This document shows, piece after piece, positions 45,540 to 53,060 of a DNA stretch of 64,000 nucleotides. The notes under the pieces were generated by a model. It was not told the DNA's origin. It searched no databases and saw only the letters and a list, made by a program, of their open reading frames with translations. Origin of the DNA: Curtobacterium sp. TC1 (GTDB lineage: Bacteria > Actinomycetota > Actinomycetes > Actinomycetales > Microbacteriaceae); the NCBI RefSeq assembly GCF_019844075.1, contig NZ_CP081964.1, positions 3,348,001 through 3,412,000 of the forward strand. The letters run 5' to 3'. The translations under genes and the position numbers were made by a program. Numbering within the stretch: the stretch's first letter is position 1; each line of letters begins with the position of its first letter.

Positions 45540-46400
45540 ATGACGCGTGTAGTGGTGACCGGCGGCAGCGGCAAGCTCGGACGAGCGGTGGTGCGCGACC
45601 TCGATGCGCACGGGTACGACGTGGTGCTGCTCGACCGCGTGCCCTCCCCCGACCAGCCGGAGGGCGTGCAGTTCGTCCGGATCGACCTGACCGATTACGG
45701 CCAGGTGCTGAACGCCCTGCTCGGCGTCGACGACCGCTACGACCACGTGGACGCCGTCGTGCACCTCGCGGCCGTCCCCGCTCCGGGGCAGGTCCCCGAC
45801 GTGGCGCTCATCACGAACAACGTCACGGCGTCGATCAACGTCTTCCACGCCGCTCGCGCCGCGAAGATCAAGAACCTGGTGTGGGCGTCGAGCGAGACCC
45901 TGCTCGGCATCCCGATGGGCGAGCACCACCCGCCCTACCTGCCCGTCGACGAGGAGTTCGCGGTCCGCCCGCAGTCGTCGTACTCGCTCGGCAAGGCCGT
46001 GGAAGAGGAGATGGCGCGCCACTTCACCCGCTGGGACCCGGAGCTGAAGATGATCGGCCTGCGGTTCTCGAACGTGATGGACGAGACCGACTACCCCGCG
46101 TTCCCGTGGGACGCCACCCCCGAGGCGAAGACCTTCAACCTGTGGTCGTACATCGACTCGCGCGACGCCGCCCAAGCGGTCCGCAAGGCCGTCGAGGCCG
46201 AGCTCACCGGGTTCGAGGCGTTCGTCATCGCGAGCCCCGACACCGTGATGGACACCCCGACGATCGAGCTCGTCGAGCGCTACGTGCCCGACATCGAGCG
46301 TCGCGCGGACATCGACGGCGTCAGCTCGCTGCTGTCGTCGGAGAAGGCCCGCGAGCTGCTCGGCTACGCACCCGAGCACAGCTGGCGCGACGGGCGCTGA
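45540..46400 (+). CDS. NAD-dependent epimerase/dehydratase family protein
   Basis: Extended SDR, 286 aa. TGGSGKLGRAV cofactor motif at ~7-17, HLAAVPAPG, active-site Tyr-x-x-x-Lys in SSYSLGKAVEEEM, and the YIDSRDAAQAV block common in sugar-nucleotide and uronate-type dehydrogenases. Closest in appearance to actinobacterial uronate dehydrogenase-like proteins, but the substrate is not certain. ATG 45540 chosen; GTGGAGTG before it is a weak ribosome-binding site. Confidence 0.88.
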   Translation: MTRVVVTGGSGKLGRAVVRDLDAHGYDVVLLDRVPSPDQPEGVQFVRIDLTDYGQVLNALLGVDDRYDHVDAVVHLAAVPAPGQVPDVALITNNVTASINVFHAARAAKIKNLVWASSETLLGIPMGEHHPPYLPVDEEFAVRPQSSYSLGKAVEEEMARHFTRWDPELKMIGLRFSNVMDETDYPAFPWDATPEAKTFNLWSYIDSRDAAQAVRKAVEAELTGFEAFVIASPDTVMDTPTIELVERYVPDIERRADIDGVSSLLSSEKARELLGYAPEHSWRDGR

Positions 46401-46418
46401 CAGCGCCCGCGACCGCGG

Positions 46419-47999
46419 CTACGCCGGCAGCAACAGCCCGTCGAGCACCAGATCGCGCGCCGCCGGCAGCAGGTCGGCGGCGAGCACCTGCTCGTCGACA
46501 CCCGTGATCTGCGCGAGCGCGCCGACGATCGCGGCGACGGACAAGTCGCCGTCGCACGCTCCGACGAACGCGGCGAGCGCCGTGTCCGCATCGACCCGTC
46601 GTCCGAGTCCGCCGCCCTGCACGAGCGTCATCACCGTCGGGTCGTCGTTGCCCGGCCAGTAGTAGCGTTCCTCGGTGACGTCGCCCGCCACCGTCAGGTG
46701 CGCCACGGCGAGCGCGGCGTCGTCGTGGTCGGCGAGCCAGGCGGCCGCGTCGAGGACGCGAGCGACCGTGGCACCCAGCCCAGCGGGGTTGGAGCCGAGC
46801 GTCTCGGGGACGCGCTCGAACCGGCGGAGGCTCGCCGTTCCTCCTGGCTGGGCTCGACGCGCCACGACGTAGCCGAAGCCGACGCCGGTGACGCGACGGT
46901 CCGCGAAGTCGTCGAGCCAGGCGCCGACCAGCGTGTCGAACTGGGGAGTTCCGGGCTTCGTGCCGCCGTCGCGGATCCAGGTCTCGGCGTACGACGTCGG
47001 GTCCTGACGCTCGCGCTCGATGACCCATGCGTCGAGGTCGGTGTCCGCGAACCAGCCGCGCACGCGGTCGAGGCCGTCGACGCCCCAGTGGTACTCCCAG
47101 TTGCCGAGCAGCTGCGCGGTCCCACCGGGCTCGAGGTGGTCGGACAGCCCACGGAGCACGGTCTCGACGAGGGCGTCGCCGACCATGCCGCCGTCGCGGT
47201 ACTCGTACGAGGGGACGCCTGGCCGCCGGGGCGTGATGACGAACGGCGGGTTCGAGACGATGCGGTCGAACCGCTCTCCCGCGACGGGCTCGAAGAGCGA
47301 GCCGTACCGGAAGTCGATCCCGTCGATGCCGTTCAGCTGCGCGTTGAAGCGGGCGATGTCGAGGGCGCGACGCGAGATGTCGGTGGCGACGACGTGCTCG
47401 GCGAAGCGCCGGGCGTGCATGGCCTGGATCCCGCAGCCGGTGCCGAGGTCGAGCACCGTCCGGACGGGCACCGGCACCTGCAGGCCGCTCAAGGTGGTGG
47501 TGGCGCCGCCGATGCCGAGGACGTGCTCCTCGCTGATCGCGTGCCCGAGGGCGAGTTCCCCGAGGTCGGAGACGATCCACCAGCTGCCGGCGCCGAGGTC
47601 GTCGACGAAGGCGTAGGGGCGCAGGTCGACCGTCGGGCGGACGTCGTCTCCGTCTCCGTCTCCGTCTCCGGTCAGCAGTCCCGCGGTGATCACGGCGTCG
47701 AGCCCGGCGGTCGGGAACGCCGCGGCGGCGTCCGCTCGGGACGTCGGCAGCCCGAGCACGAACAGGGTGGCGAGGGTGCCGAGCGGGGTCGTCTCGCGCG
47801 CTGCGAGCGCACGGAGGGCCGCGACTCGTGACCCACGGTGCAGCGATGCGGCCGCTTCGGTGCCCCAGAGTGCGTCGACCCGGTCGACGGTGAAGCCGGC
47901 GGCGTCGAGGTCCGCGGCGAGCGCCGTCGTCACGGCGGGCTCGGCCCCGATGTCCGGGAGTGTGTGCACGTCGGCACCCGCGCCGGGCACCGTGCTCAC
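46419..47999 (-). CDS. Class I SAM-dependent methyltransferase (HemK/RlmG-like)
   Basis: 526 aa. The catalytic domain is central: SAM motif VLDLGTGCGIQAMHA (~180), TDISRRALDIARFNAQLNG and the NPPF motif in IVSNPPFVITPRR, which indicates N-methylation of an amino group on nucleic acid or protein (N6-adenine, N2-guanine or glutamine types). An N-terminal ~150-aa domain and a long C-terminal domain with no recognised name make it longer than HemK. It overlaps the ArsR regulator stop (GTGA). The target is unknown. Confidence 0.85.
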   Translation of the reverse strand: MSTVPGAGADVHTLPDIGAEPAVTTALAADLDAAGFTVDRVDALWGTEAAASLHRGSRVAALRALAARETTPLGTLATLFVLGLPTSRADAAAAFPTAGLDAVITAGLLTGDGDGDGDDVRPTVDLRPYAFVDDLGAGSWWIVSDLGELALGHAISEEHVLGIGGATTTLSGLQVPVPVRTVLDLGTGCGIQAMHARRFAEHVVATDISRRALDIARFNAQLNGIDGIDFRYGSLFEPVAGERFDRIVSNPPFVITPRRPGVPSYEYRDGGMVGDALVETVLRGLSDHLEPGGTAQLLGNWEYHWGVDGLDRVRGWFADTDLDAWVIERERQDPTSYAETWIRDGGTKPGTPQFDTLVGAWLDDFADRRVTGVGFGYVVARRAQPGGTASLRRFERVPETLGSNPAGLGATVARVLDAAAWLADHDDAALAVAHLTVAGDVTEERYYWPGNDDPTVMTLVQGGGLGRRVDADTALAAFVGACDGDLSVAAIVGALAQITGVDEQVLAADLLPAARDLVLDGLLLPA

Positions 48000-48361
48000 G
48001 ACTCGATCCCGTCGCGGAGCAGGGCCGCGGGCACCTGCCAGTCGAGCACCAGGTCGAGCAGCCCCGGGAACCGCTGCTGCACGTCCTCGATCCGGACGCG
48101 GCTGATGCGGGTCAGACCCTCGAGGTGCTGTTCGAGCAGTCCGGCTTCGCGCAGGACCCGGAAGTGGTGGGTGAGCGTGGACTTCGGTCGGTCGATGCCG
48201 ACCCAGCCGCAGCTCCGCTCACCACCGGCCGCGTCGACGAGGTAGCGGTGCAGGATCGCCAGCCGGATCGGGTCGCTCAGGGCGTCCAGGACGACGGGGA
48301 GGTCCATCTCGGCCACGGACGGCTGGGGCAGCCGCTCGGGGGCATCGACGTGCGCGGGCAT
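47996..48361 (-). CDS. ArsR-family (winged-helix) regulator
   Basis: 121 aa. Winged helix: LDALSDPIRLAILHRYL, KSTLTHHFRVLREAGLLEQHLEG. The usual metal-binding ELCVCDL motif is missing, so it is a non-metal ArsR type. ATG 48361 is chosen: TAGCGT on the minus strand lies 7 nt before it (leaderless), and the longer in-frame start would run into the operators. Divergent from an MFS exporter with two strong palindromes between, so it likely represses both directions. Confidence 0.9.
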   Translation of the reverse strand: MPAHVDAPERLPQPSVAEMDLPVVLDALSDPIRLAILHRYLVDAAGGERSCGWVGIDRPKSTLTHHFRVLREAGLLEQHLEGLTRISRVRIEDVQQRFPGLLDLVLDWQVPAALLRDGIES

Positions 48362-48368
48362 GGACGGG

Positions 48369-48374
48369 ACGCTA
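48369..48374 (-). promoter_or_regulatory. Leaderless promoter -10 (TAGCGT) of the arsR-type gene
   Basis: On the minus strand TAGCGT lies 7 nt before the ATG of the ArsR-type regulator. Confidence 0.55.
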
Positions 48375-48390
48375 CCACCGTTCGGCTTGC

Positions 48391-48438
48391 TGTACGACTT
48401 GCGTCGTACAGCGGACTGCGGTACGAATGCACTCGTAC
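48391..48438. promoter_or_regulatory. Two ArsR-type operators
   Basis: TGTACGAC-TTGC-GTCGTACA (48391-48410) has perfect 8-bp arms, and GTACGA-ATGCAC-TCGTAC (48421-48438) has perfect 6-bp arms with the same GTACGA core. Both lie between the divergent regulator and exporter genes. Confidence 0.85.
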
Positions 48439-48461
48439 AACGGGCCATCGGAAGGATGCTC

Positions 48462-49715
48462 ATGCAGCAGTCAGCTCGCTCGGTCGTCGGGTTCTGGATC
48501 CTCGCGGCGATGCTCCTGGTCTCGGTCGCGTCGTCCGCGGTCCCCTCGCCGATCTACCCGGTCTACGCCGCCGAGTGGCACCTCACGCCGCTCATGCTGA
48601 CCGGCGTCTTCGCCATCTACGTCGCCGGGCTGCTCGCGAGCCTGCTCGTCGCCGGACGCCTGTCGGACCACGTCGGCCGCAAGCCCGTGCTCGTCGCCGG
48701 CGGTCTCGGCGTGGCCCTGTCGCTCGGGCTGTTCGCGATCGCGGACGGCGTCGGCGCGCTCATCGTCGACCGCATCGTGCAGGGCGTCTCCGTCGGGCTG
48801 CTCATCGGGGCGCTCGGCGCGGCCCTCATCGACAACTCGCTCGAGCGGCACCCGACCCTGGCCGGCGTGCTGAACGGTGTCATCCCGCCGATCGCCCTGG
48901 CCACCGGTGCGATGTCGAGTGGCGCGCTCGTCCAGTGGGGTCCGGCGCCGGAGCAGCTCGTCTACCTGGTGTTCGGCGCACTGCTCGTCCTCCTCGTCCT
49001 CGCGCTGTTCGTGGTGCCCGAGCAGGTCCAGCGGCGCCCCGGAGCCCTCCGCTCCCTGCGTCCGACGATCAGCGTCCCGCGGAGCTCCCGCCGGCTGTTC
49101 CGCGGGGTCGTCGGTTCCCTCGTCGCCAGCTGGGCGCTCGGCGGCATGTTCCTCTCGCTCGTCCCCTCGGCCCTCGGTGCCGTGTTCGGCATCACGAACC
49201 ACTTCGCGGCCGGAGCACTCATCGCCGTCGTCACCGGCGTCGGCGCACTGACCGGGCTCGCGACGCAGCGCATGGACGCACGTCGTGCGGTGCTCGTCGG
49301 ACTCGTCGCCCTGGTGCTCGGTCCGATCGTGACCGTGGCGTTCGTGATGGCGCACTCCCTGCCCGGCCTCGTGGTCGGCAGCGCGATCGCCGGCATCGGC
49401 TTCGGTGCCGGGTTCCAGGCACCGCTGCGGATGCTGCTCGCGACCGCCGCACCGACGCACCGCGCCGGACTGCTCTCCACGATCTACGTCGTCAGCTACC
49501 TGGCGTTCGGGGTCCCCGCGGTCATCGGCGGGCTGCTCGAACCGTCGATCGGCCTCGTCCCGGTGATTGCCGGGTACGGCGGGTTCATCGTCCTCGCCGC
49601 CGTCGTCGCACTCGTGCTGCAGCTGGTGTCGAAGGACGCGGCCGCCGTCGAGGAGCAGGCCGCCGAGGTCATCGAGCGCACCGCCACCGGGTCGGTCCGC
49701 GTCGCTGCGGAGTAG
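48462..49715 (+). CDS. MFS transporter (efflux type)
   Basis: 417 aa, twelve predicted membrane segments. Motif A GRLSDHVGRKPVLVAGG between segments 2 and 3 is perfect, and motif C-like glycine/proline spacing in segment 5 (GVIPPIALATGAMSSG) suggests an exporter of the DHA1 group. GGAAGG lies 6 nt before ATG 48462; ATG 48456 is the alternative. Under control of the divergent ArsR-type regulator. Confidence 0.88.
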   Translation: MQQSARSVVGFWILAAMLLVSVASSAVPSPIYPVYAAEWHLTPLMLTGVFAIYVAGLLASLLVAGRLSDHVGRKPVLVAGGLGVALSLGLFAIADGVGALIVDRIVQGVSVGLLIGALGAALIDNSLERHPTLAGVLNGVIPPIALATGAMSSGALVQWGPAPEQLVYLVFGALLVLLVLALFVVPEQVQRRPGALRSLRPTISVPRSSRRLFRGVVGSLVASWALGGMFLSLVPSALGAVFGITNHFAAGALIAVVTGVGALTGLATQRMDARRAVLVGLVALVLGPIVTVAFVMAHSLPGLVVGSAIAGIGFGAGFQAPLRMLLATAAPTHRAGLLSTIYVVSYLAFGVPAVIGGLLEPSIGLVPVIAGYGGFIVLAAVVALVLQLVSKDAAAVEEQAAEVIERTATGSVRVAAE

Positions 49716-49746
49716 GCGCGCTCGGCGTTCGGCGCGCGCCAGGCGC

Positions 49747-49840
49747 ACGGTGCGAGGTTGGTCATACGGTGCGAGGTTGCTCGCTCAGTGGGAGCCTGCA
49801 GTGCCGCGCGGAGCGACCAACGTCGCACTCAGTGACGAAA
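49747..49840. repeat. Intergenic repeated element between convergent genes
   Basis: TGCGAGGTTGGTC (49751-49763) is repeated as TGCGAGGTTGCTCGCTCAGTG (49770-49790), and both face an inverted copy GAGCGACCAACGTCGCACTCAGTG region (49811-49834, read in parts). The facing copies can pair as an imperfect hairpin and may end transcription from both sides. Confidence 0.55.
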
Positions 49841-49870
49841 ACAGCACGGTGACGGCCGCGACGACCCGAC

Positions 49871-50326
49871 CTAGTGACCCGGGTGCGCCGAGTTCGCACC
49901 GCGCGCCCGTCCACGAGCACGCACCCCGACCGTCCGAGCAGCACCCGTGTGGGCGGCGTCGACGTCGGCCTTGCCCCGGTCGGCAGCATCGCGCAGTCGC
50001 TTGGGTCCGTGCCGCTTGGCCCAGTCCCAGAAGCGGTGCAGCTGCGCCTTGAGCCAAACGATGATCTTGTGGAAGAAGTGGAACTCGCTCGCCAGCACCG
50101 TGAGGCCGATGAACACCACGAGCCAACCGGGCCCGGGCAGCGGCACCAGGATGAGTCCGATGATGACGACCAGCCCGCCGACGATCCCGACGAGCACCTT
50201 GTAGAACAGATGCAGGTGCGGTCGGGCGTGAATCCAGGTCCGCATGTCGTGGAACCACTGGAAGCGCTGACGGGGCGCACCCTCGGCCCGGCTCTCGCCG
50301 GGTCCGTCGTTCGGGTCACCGTCCAT
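49871..50326 (-). CDS. TIGR02611-like membrane protein (PGPGW motif)
   Basis: 151 aa. Two close membrane helices around the diagnostic PLPGPGWLVVFIGL sequence (~65-80), then FHFFHKIIVWLKAQLHRFWDWAK, and a basic Ala/Gly-rich C-terminus. This family is common in actinobacteria; the role is unknown. ATG 50324-50326 is chosen because TACGTT on the minus strand lies 6 nt before it. Confidence 0.8.
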   Translation of the reverse strand: MDGDPNDGPGESRAEGAPRQRFQWFHDMRTWIHARPHLHLFYKVLVGIVGGLVVIIGLILVPLPGPGWLVVFIGLTVLASEFHFFHKIIVWLKAQLHRFWDWAKRHGPKRLRDAADRGKADVDAAHTGAARTVGVRARGRARGANSAHPGH

Positions 50327-50332
50327 GCCGAA

Positions 50333-50338
50333 AACGTA
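50333..50338 (-). promoter_or_regulatory. Leaderless promoter -10 (TACGTT)
   Basis: On the minus strand TACGTT lies exactly 6 nt before the ATG of the PGPGW membrane protein. Confidence 0.55.
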
Positions 50339-50417
50339 GGGCGTGCGGCTGGGAATCCGCGGCGCACGCGGTGGACGCGCGGTGCGCGTGAGGGGCGCGA
50401 CGTGGCGGGCCCGCACC

Positions 50418-50457
50418 GTGCCTCCAGGCCGTCAGTGGGTGTCTGCCGGGAGGCCCG
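50418..50457. repeat. Two facing copies of the dispersed element
   Basis: GTGCCTCCAGGCC (50418-50430) and GCCGGGAGGCCCG (50445-50457) lie in opposite orientation 14 nt apart, between the PGPGW gene and the DksA-like gene stop. Confidence 0.55.
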
Positions 50458-50790
50458 TCATGCGTGCGCGACGCACGTCGCGGCCCACGGGACGGCGGCC
50501 AACCGGGCCGCTGGGATCGGTTCTCCTCCGACCGTGCACGTTCCGTAGGTGCCCGCGTCGAGCCGCGCGAGTGCGGCGTCCACCTGCTCGATCCGTTGCC
50601 GTGCCGCGTCGCGGACGGCACCGAGCGAGCCGCGCTCCCACGCGAGGGTCGCGCCCTCGGGATCGTGTTCGTCGTCGGAGTTGGCGTCCTGCCGGGCGTC
50701 GCTGACGTCGCGCATGCTCCGCTCGACGTCGGCGAGCAGCCGTTCGTTGCGGGCGCGTTCGGTGTCGAGTGCGGCGCGGGGGTCGTCCAT
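50458..50790 (-). CDS. DksA/TraR-like protein with degenerate zinc finger
   Basis: 110 aa. An N-terminal coiled coil (ERARNERLLADVERSMRDVSDARQDANSD...) and ARQRIEQVDAALARLDAGTYGTC lead into the C-terminal finger, as in small DksA/TraR proteins. Of the four zinc cysteines only two remain: the second is Gly (CTVGGEPI instead of CxxCG) and the fourth is His/Ala (TCVAHA). It may bind zinc weakly or not at all. ATG 50788-50790 with TACGGT 7 nt before it (leaderless). Confidence 0.8.
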   Translation of the reverse strand: MDDPRAALDTERARNERLLADVERSMRDVSDARQDANSDDEHDPEGATLAWERGSLGAVRDAARQRIEQVDAALARLDAGTYGTCTVGGEPIPAARLAAVPWAATCVAHA

Positions 50791-50797
50791 GGCGGAC

Positions 50798-50803
50798 ACC
50801 GTA
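50798..50803 (-). promoter_or_regulatory. Leaderless promoter -10 (TACGGT)
   Basis: On the minus strand TACGGT lies 7 nt before the ATG of the DksA-like gene. Confidence 0.5.
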
Positions 50804-50846
50804 GTCGCGGCGGAATGCGCAGTTCTCCGGATGCGTTTGCATCGAC

Positions 50847-51878
50847 ATGACGAAGATCGGGTTCCTGTCGTTCGGACACTGGCGCGACGTGCCGGGGTCG
50901 AAGGTGCGCAGCGGGCGTGAGTCCCTGGTGCAGGCGATCGACCTCGCGGTCGCTGCCGAAGAGGCCGGCGTCGACGGCGCCTACTTCCGCGTGCACCACT
51001 TCGCTCCGCAGCAGGCTGCTCCGTTCCCCCTGCTGTCTGCGATCGCCGCGAAGACGAGCCGCATCGAGATCGGGACCGGCGTGATCGACATGCGCTACGA
51101 GAACCCGCTGTACATGGCGGAAGAGGCAGCGGCGACCGACCTGATCTCCGGCGGACGGCTGCAGCTCGGCGTCTCCCGTGGATCACCCGAGACCGCCCTC
51201 GCCGGTTACCAGCAGTTCGGCTACGTGCCGGACGCGTCCGACGAGAACGGCGGCGACATGGCGCGGGCGCACACCTCGGTGTTCCGTCGCGCCATCGCTG
51301 GCGAGCCGATGGCGAACGCCAACCCGCAGATGACCGGCTCGGTCGGGTCGCTGCCGATCTCCCCGCTCGCCGACTCGCTCGGCGACCGCGTCTGGTGGGG
51401 TGCCGGCACCCGGGCCACCGCCGAGTGGACTGCCGAACAGGGCATGAACCTGATGTCGTCGACGCTGCTCACCGAGGACACCGGTGTGCCGTTCGACGAA
51501 CTGCAGGCCGAACAGATCGAGCGCTTCCGCCGAGTGTGGGCGGAGTCGGGCTGGGAGCGGACCCCTCGGGTGACGGTCTCGCGGAGCATCATCCCGATCA
51601 TCGACGACGAGTCGCGGCACTACTTCGGCGTCCGCGCACAGGTCGAGGGGCAGGACCAGGTCGGACACCTCGACGGCGGTCTGGCACGCTTCGGCCGCTC
51701 GTACATCGGATCGCCCGAGGACCTCGTCGCAGAGCTCGCAGCGGACCAAGCCGTCCGCGCTGCCGACACCGTGCTCGTCACGGTGCCGAACCAGCTCGGC
51801 GTCGACTTCAACGCGCGGCTGCTCGCCGCCGTGAAGGACGTGTTCACCGAGGTCGACGCAGCGCCCGTCCCGGCCTGA
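50847..51878 (+). CDS. Luciferase-like (LLM) flavin oxidoreductase, paralogue
   Basis: 343 aa, same family branch as 38910-39926 (MTKIGFLSFGHWRD..., IEIGTGVIDMRYENPLYMAEEAAATDLISGGRLQLGVSRGSP, read in parts). Probably FMN-dependent. The YFGVRAQVEGQDQVG segment is specific to this copy. Substrate unknown. It is divergent from the DksA-like gene and convergent with the ASCH gene. Confidence 0.87.
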   Translation: MTKIGFLSFGHWRDVPGSKVRSGRESLVQAIDLAVAAEEAGVDGAYFRVHHFAPQQAAPFPLLSAIAAKTSRIEIGTGVIDMRYENPLYMAEEAAATDLISGGRLQLGVSRGSPETALAGYQQFGYVPDASDENGGDMARAHTSVFRRAIAGEPMANANPQMTGSVGSLPISPLADSLGDRVWWGAGTRATAEWTAEQGMNLMSSTLLTEDTGVPFDELQAEQIERFRRVWAESGWERTPRVTVSRSIIPIIDDESRHYFGVRAQVEGQDQVGHLDGGLARFGRSYIGSPEDLVAELAADQAVRAADTVLVTVPNQLGVDFNARLLAAVKDVFTEVDAAPVPA

Positions 51879-51887
51879 CCTGCTCGG

Positions 51888-52376
51888 TCAGGCGCTGACG
51901 GTCGGCGCCAAGTCCGGCGTCGGCGTCGGCCAGAGCAGCCGGAAGCGCTCGCAGACCACCGGCATGTCCGGTTCGAAGCCGCGCGGGTTCTCGGAGTGCG
52001 CGCGCCAGTACGCCTCGTGCGCCCTCTGCCAGTGCTCGAGGGTCCGGTCGCCCTCACCTTCGGCACGCGCGTGCTCTGCTCCGACGGCATCGAACGGGAC
52101 GATCCGGACGTCCGTCGTCTCGATGACGGCCCGCGGAACTCCAGCACCGTCGGTCACGATGCTGCGCTCCCCGGTCAGGGGGAGCGGGTCACCCGCCGCC
52201 TCGTAGTCCCAGAGCGAAGACGCCGTACCGTCCTTGACCCCACGGAGCACCAGGCCGAGCAGCTCGTCAGCTTGCTCCGGAGTGGCACCGAACGACCACG
52301 CCTCCGGCGCCTCGACGGGCAGTTCCGGGGCCTCGGCGCGCCGCTCGTTCCAGAAGTCGTCGAGGGTCGTGGCCAC
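51888..52376 (-). CDS. ASCH-domain protein
   Basis: 162 aa, cytoplasmic. ASCH-domain pattern: PEAWSFGATPEQADELLGLVLRGVKDGTASSLWDYEAAGDPLPLTGERSIV (read in parts), ETTDVRIVPFDAVGAEHARAEGEGDRTLEHWQRAH and the C-terminal ...VCERFRLLWP. ASCH proteins resemble PUA domains and are thought to bind RNA or modified bases; some are ribonucleases or N4-acetylcytidine amidohydrolases. GTG 52374-52376 is chosen because TACGGT lies 6 nt before it. Confidence 0.85.
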   Translation of the reverse strand: MATTLDDFWNERRAEAPELPVEAPEAWSFGATPEQADELLGLVLRGVKDGTASSLWDYEAAGDPLPLTGERSIVTDGAGVPRAVIETTDVRIVPFDAVGAEHARAEGEGDRTLEHWQRAHEAYWRAHSENPRGFEPDMPVVCERFRLLWPTPTPDLAPTVSA

Positions 52377-52382
52377 CAGCCG

Positions 52383-52388
52383 ACCGTA
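52383..52388 (-). promoter_or_regulatory. Leaderless promoter -10 (TACGGT) of the ASCH gene
   Basis: On the minus strand TACGGT lies exactly 6 nt before the GTG start. Confidence 0.55.
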
Positions 52389-52499
52389 GCGCACCGCGGG
52401 GTGTCCGCACTTGTGCCGACACCCGCCTTGGGACTGTGGCAAGACCGTCCCGACTCGTACCGTCGAGGAGCACCATCCCCCGCACCTCGAGGAGTCCCC

Positions 52500-52946
52500 G
52501 TGACACTGCCGGCCGCAGGCTGGTTCCCGGACCCGCAGGACGCCAGCCGTCTGCGCTGGTGGGACGGTCACGCCTGGGGCGCTGCGACGCGCGTCCTGCC
52601 GAGCGCTCCGGAACCGGTCATGCCGATCGTCGTCGCACCCGTCGGCCCCGCATTCTCGGTGCACACCGCATCGATCCGGACCCACGCGTGGGCGTCCGGC
52701 GGCGGTCGCGACCGACGGTTGTGCGTGTTCACGGTACTCGCGGTACTGCTGGCCCTGACGTCGATCATCATCAACCCGCTTGGTGTCTGCAGCGCGCTCG
52801 CCCTCGTGTGCGGGCTCGTCGGTGTCGTCCGCCCCGGCGCGACCGGTGGGTGGGCGGTCGCCGCGAGGAGCGCGTCCTCGAGCGCGGTGGTGGTGGCGGT
52901 CGCGACGGGCGCGGTGGCGGCGTCGACGCAGTTCCACCTCTTCTGA
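52500..52946 (+). CDS. DUF2510 membrane protein
   Basis: 148 aa. An N-terminal DUF2510 repeat (AAGWFPDPQDASRLRWWDGHAWG, residues ~4-26, read in parts) faces the cytoplasm, a Pro/Val linker follows, then two to three membrane segments (CVFTVLAVLLALTSIIINPLG; ALALVCGLVGVV; a final Ala/Val-rich one). Such proteins are frequent in actinobacteria with unknown role. AGGAG precedes GTG 52500. Confidence 0.8.
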   Translation: MTLPAAGWFPDPQDASRLRWWDGHAWGAATRVLPSAPEPVMPIVVAPVGPAFSVHTASIRTHAWASGGGRDRRLCVFTVLAVLLALTSIIINPLGVCSALALVCGLVGVVRPGATGGWAVAARSASSSAVVVAVATGAVAASTQFHLF

Positions 52947-53060
52947 CGGGGCGGGGTTCACCAGTCTCATCGATGGCAAAGGATTGCCAGAGGTGGAGGT
53001 CGTTGCCATTTGTCATGCAGTATTCCACTACGGCACCGACGCCGTACCGAAGGGATGATC

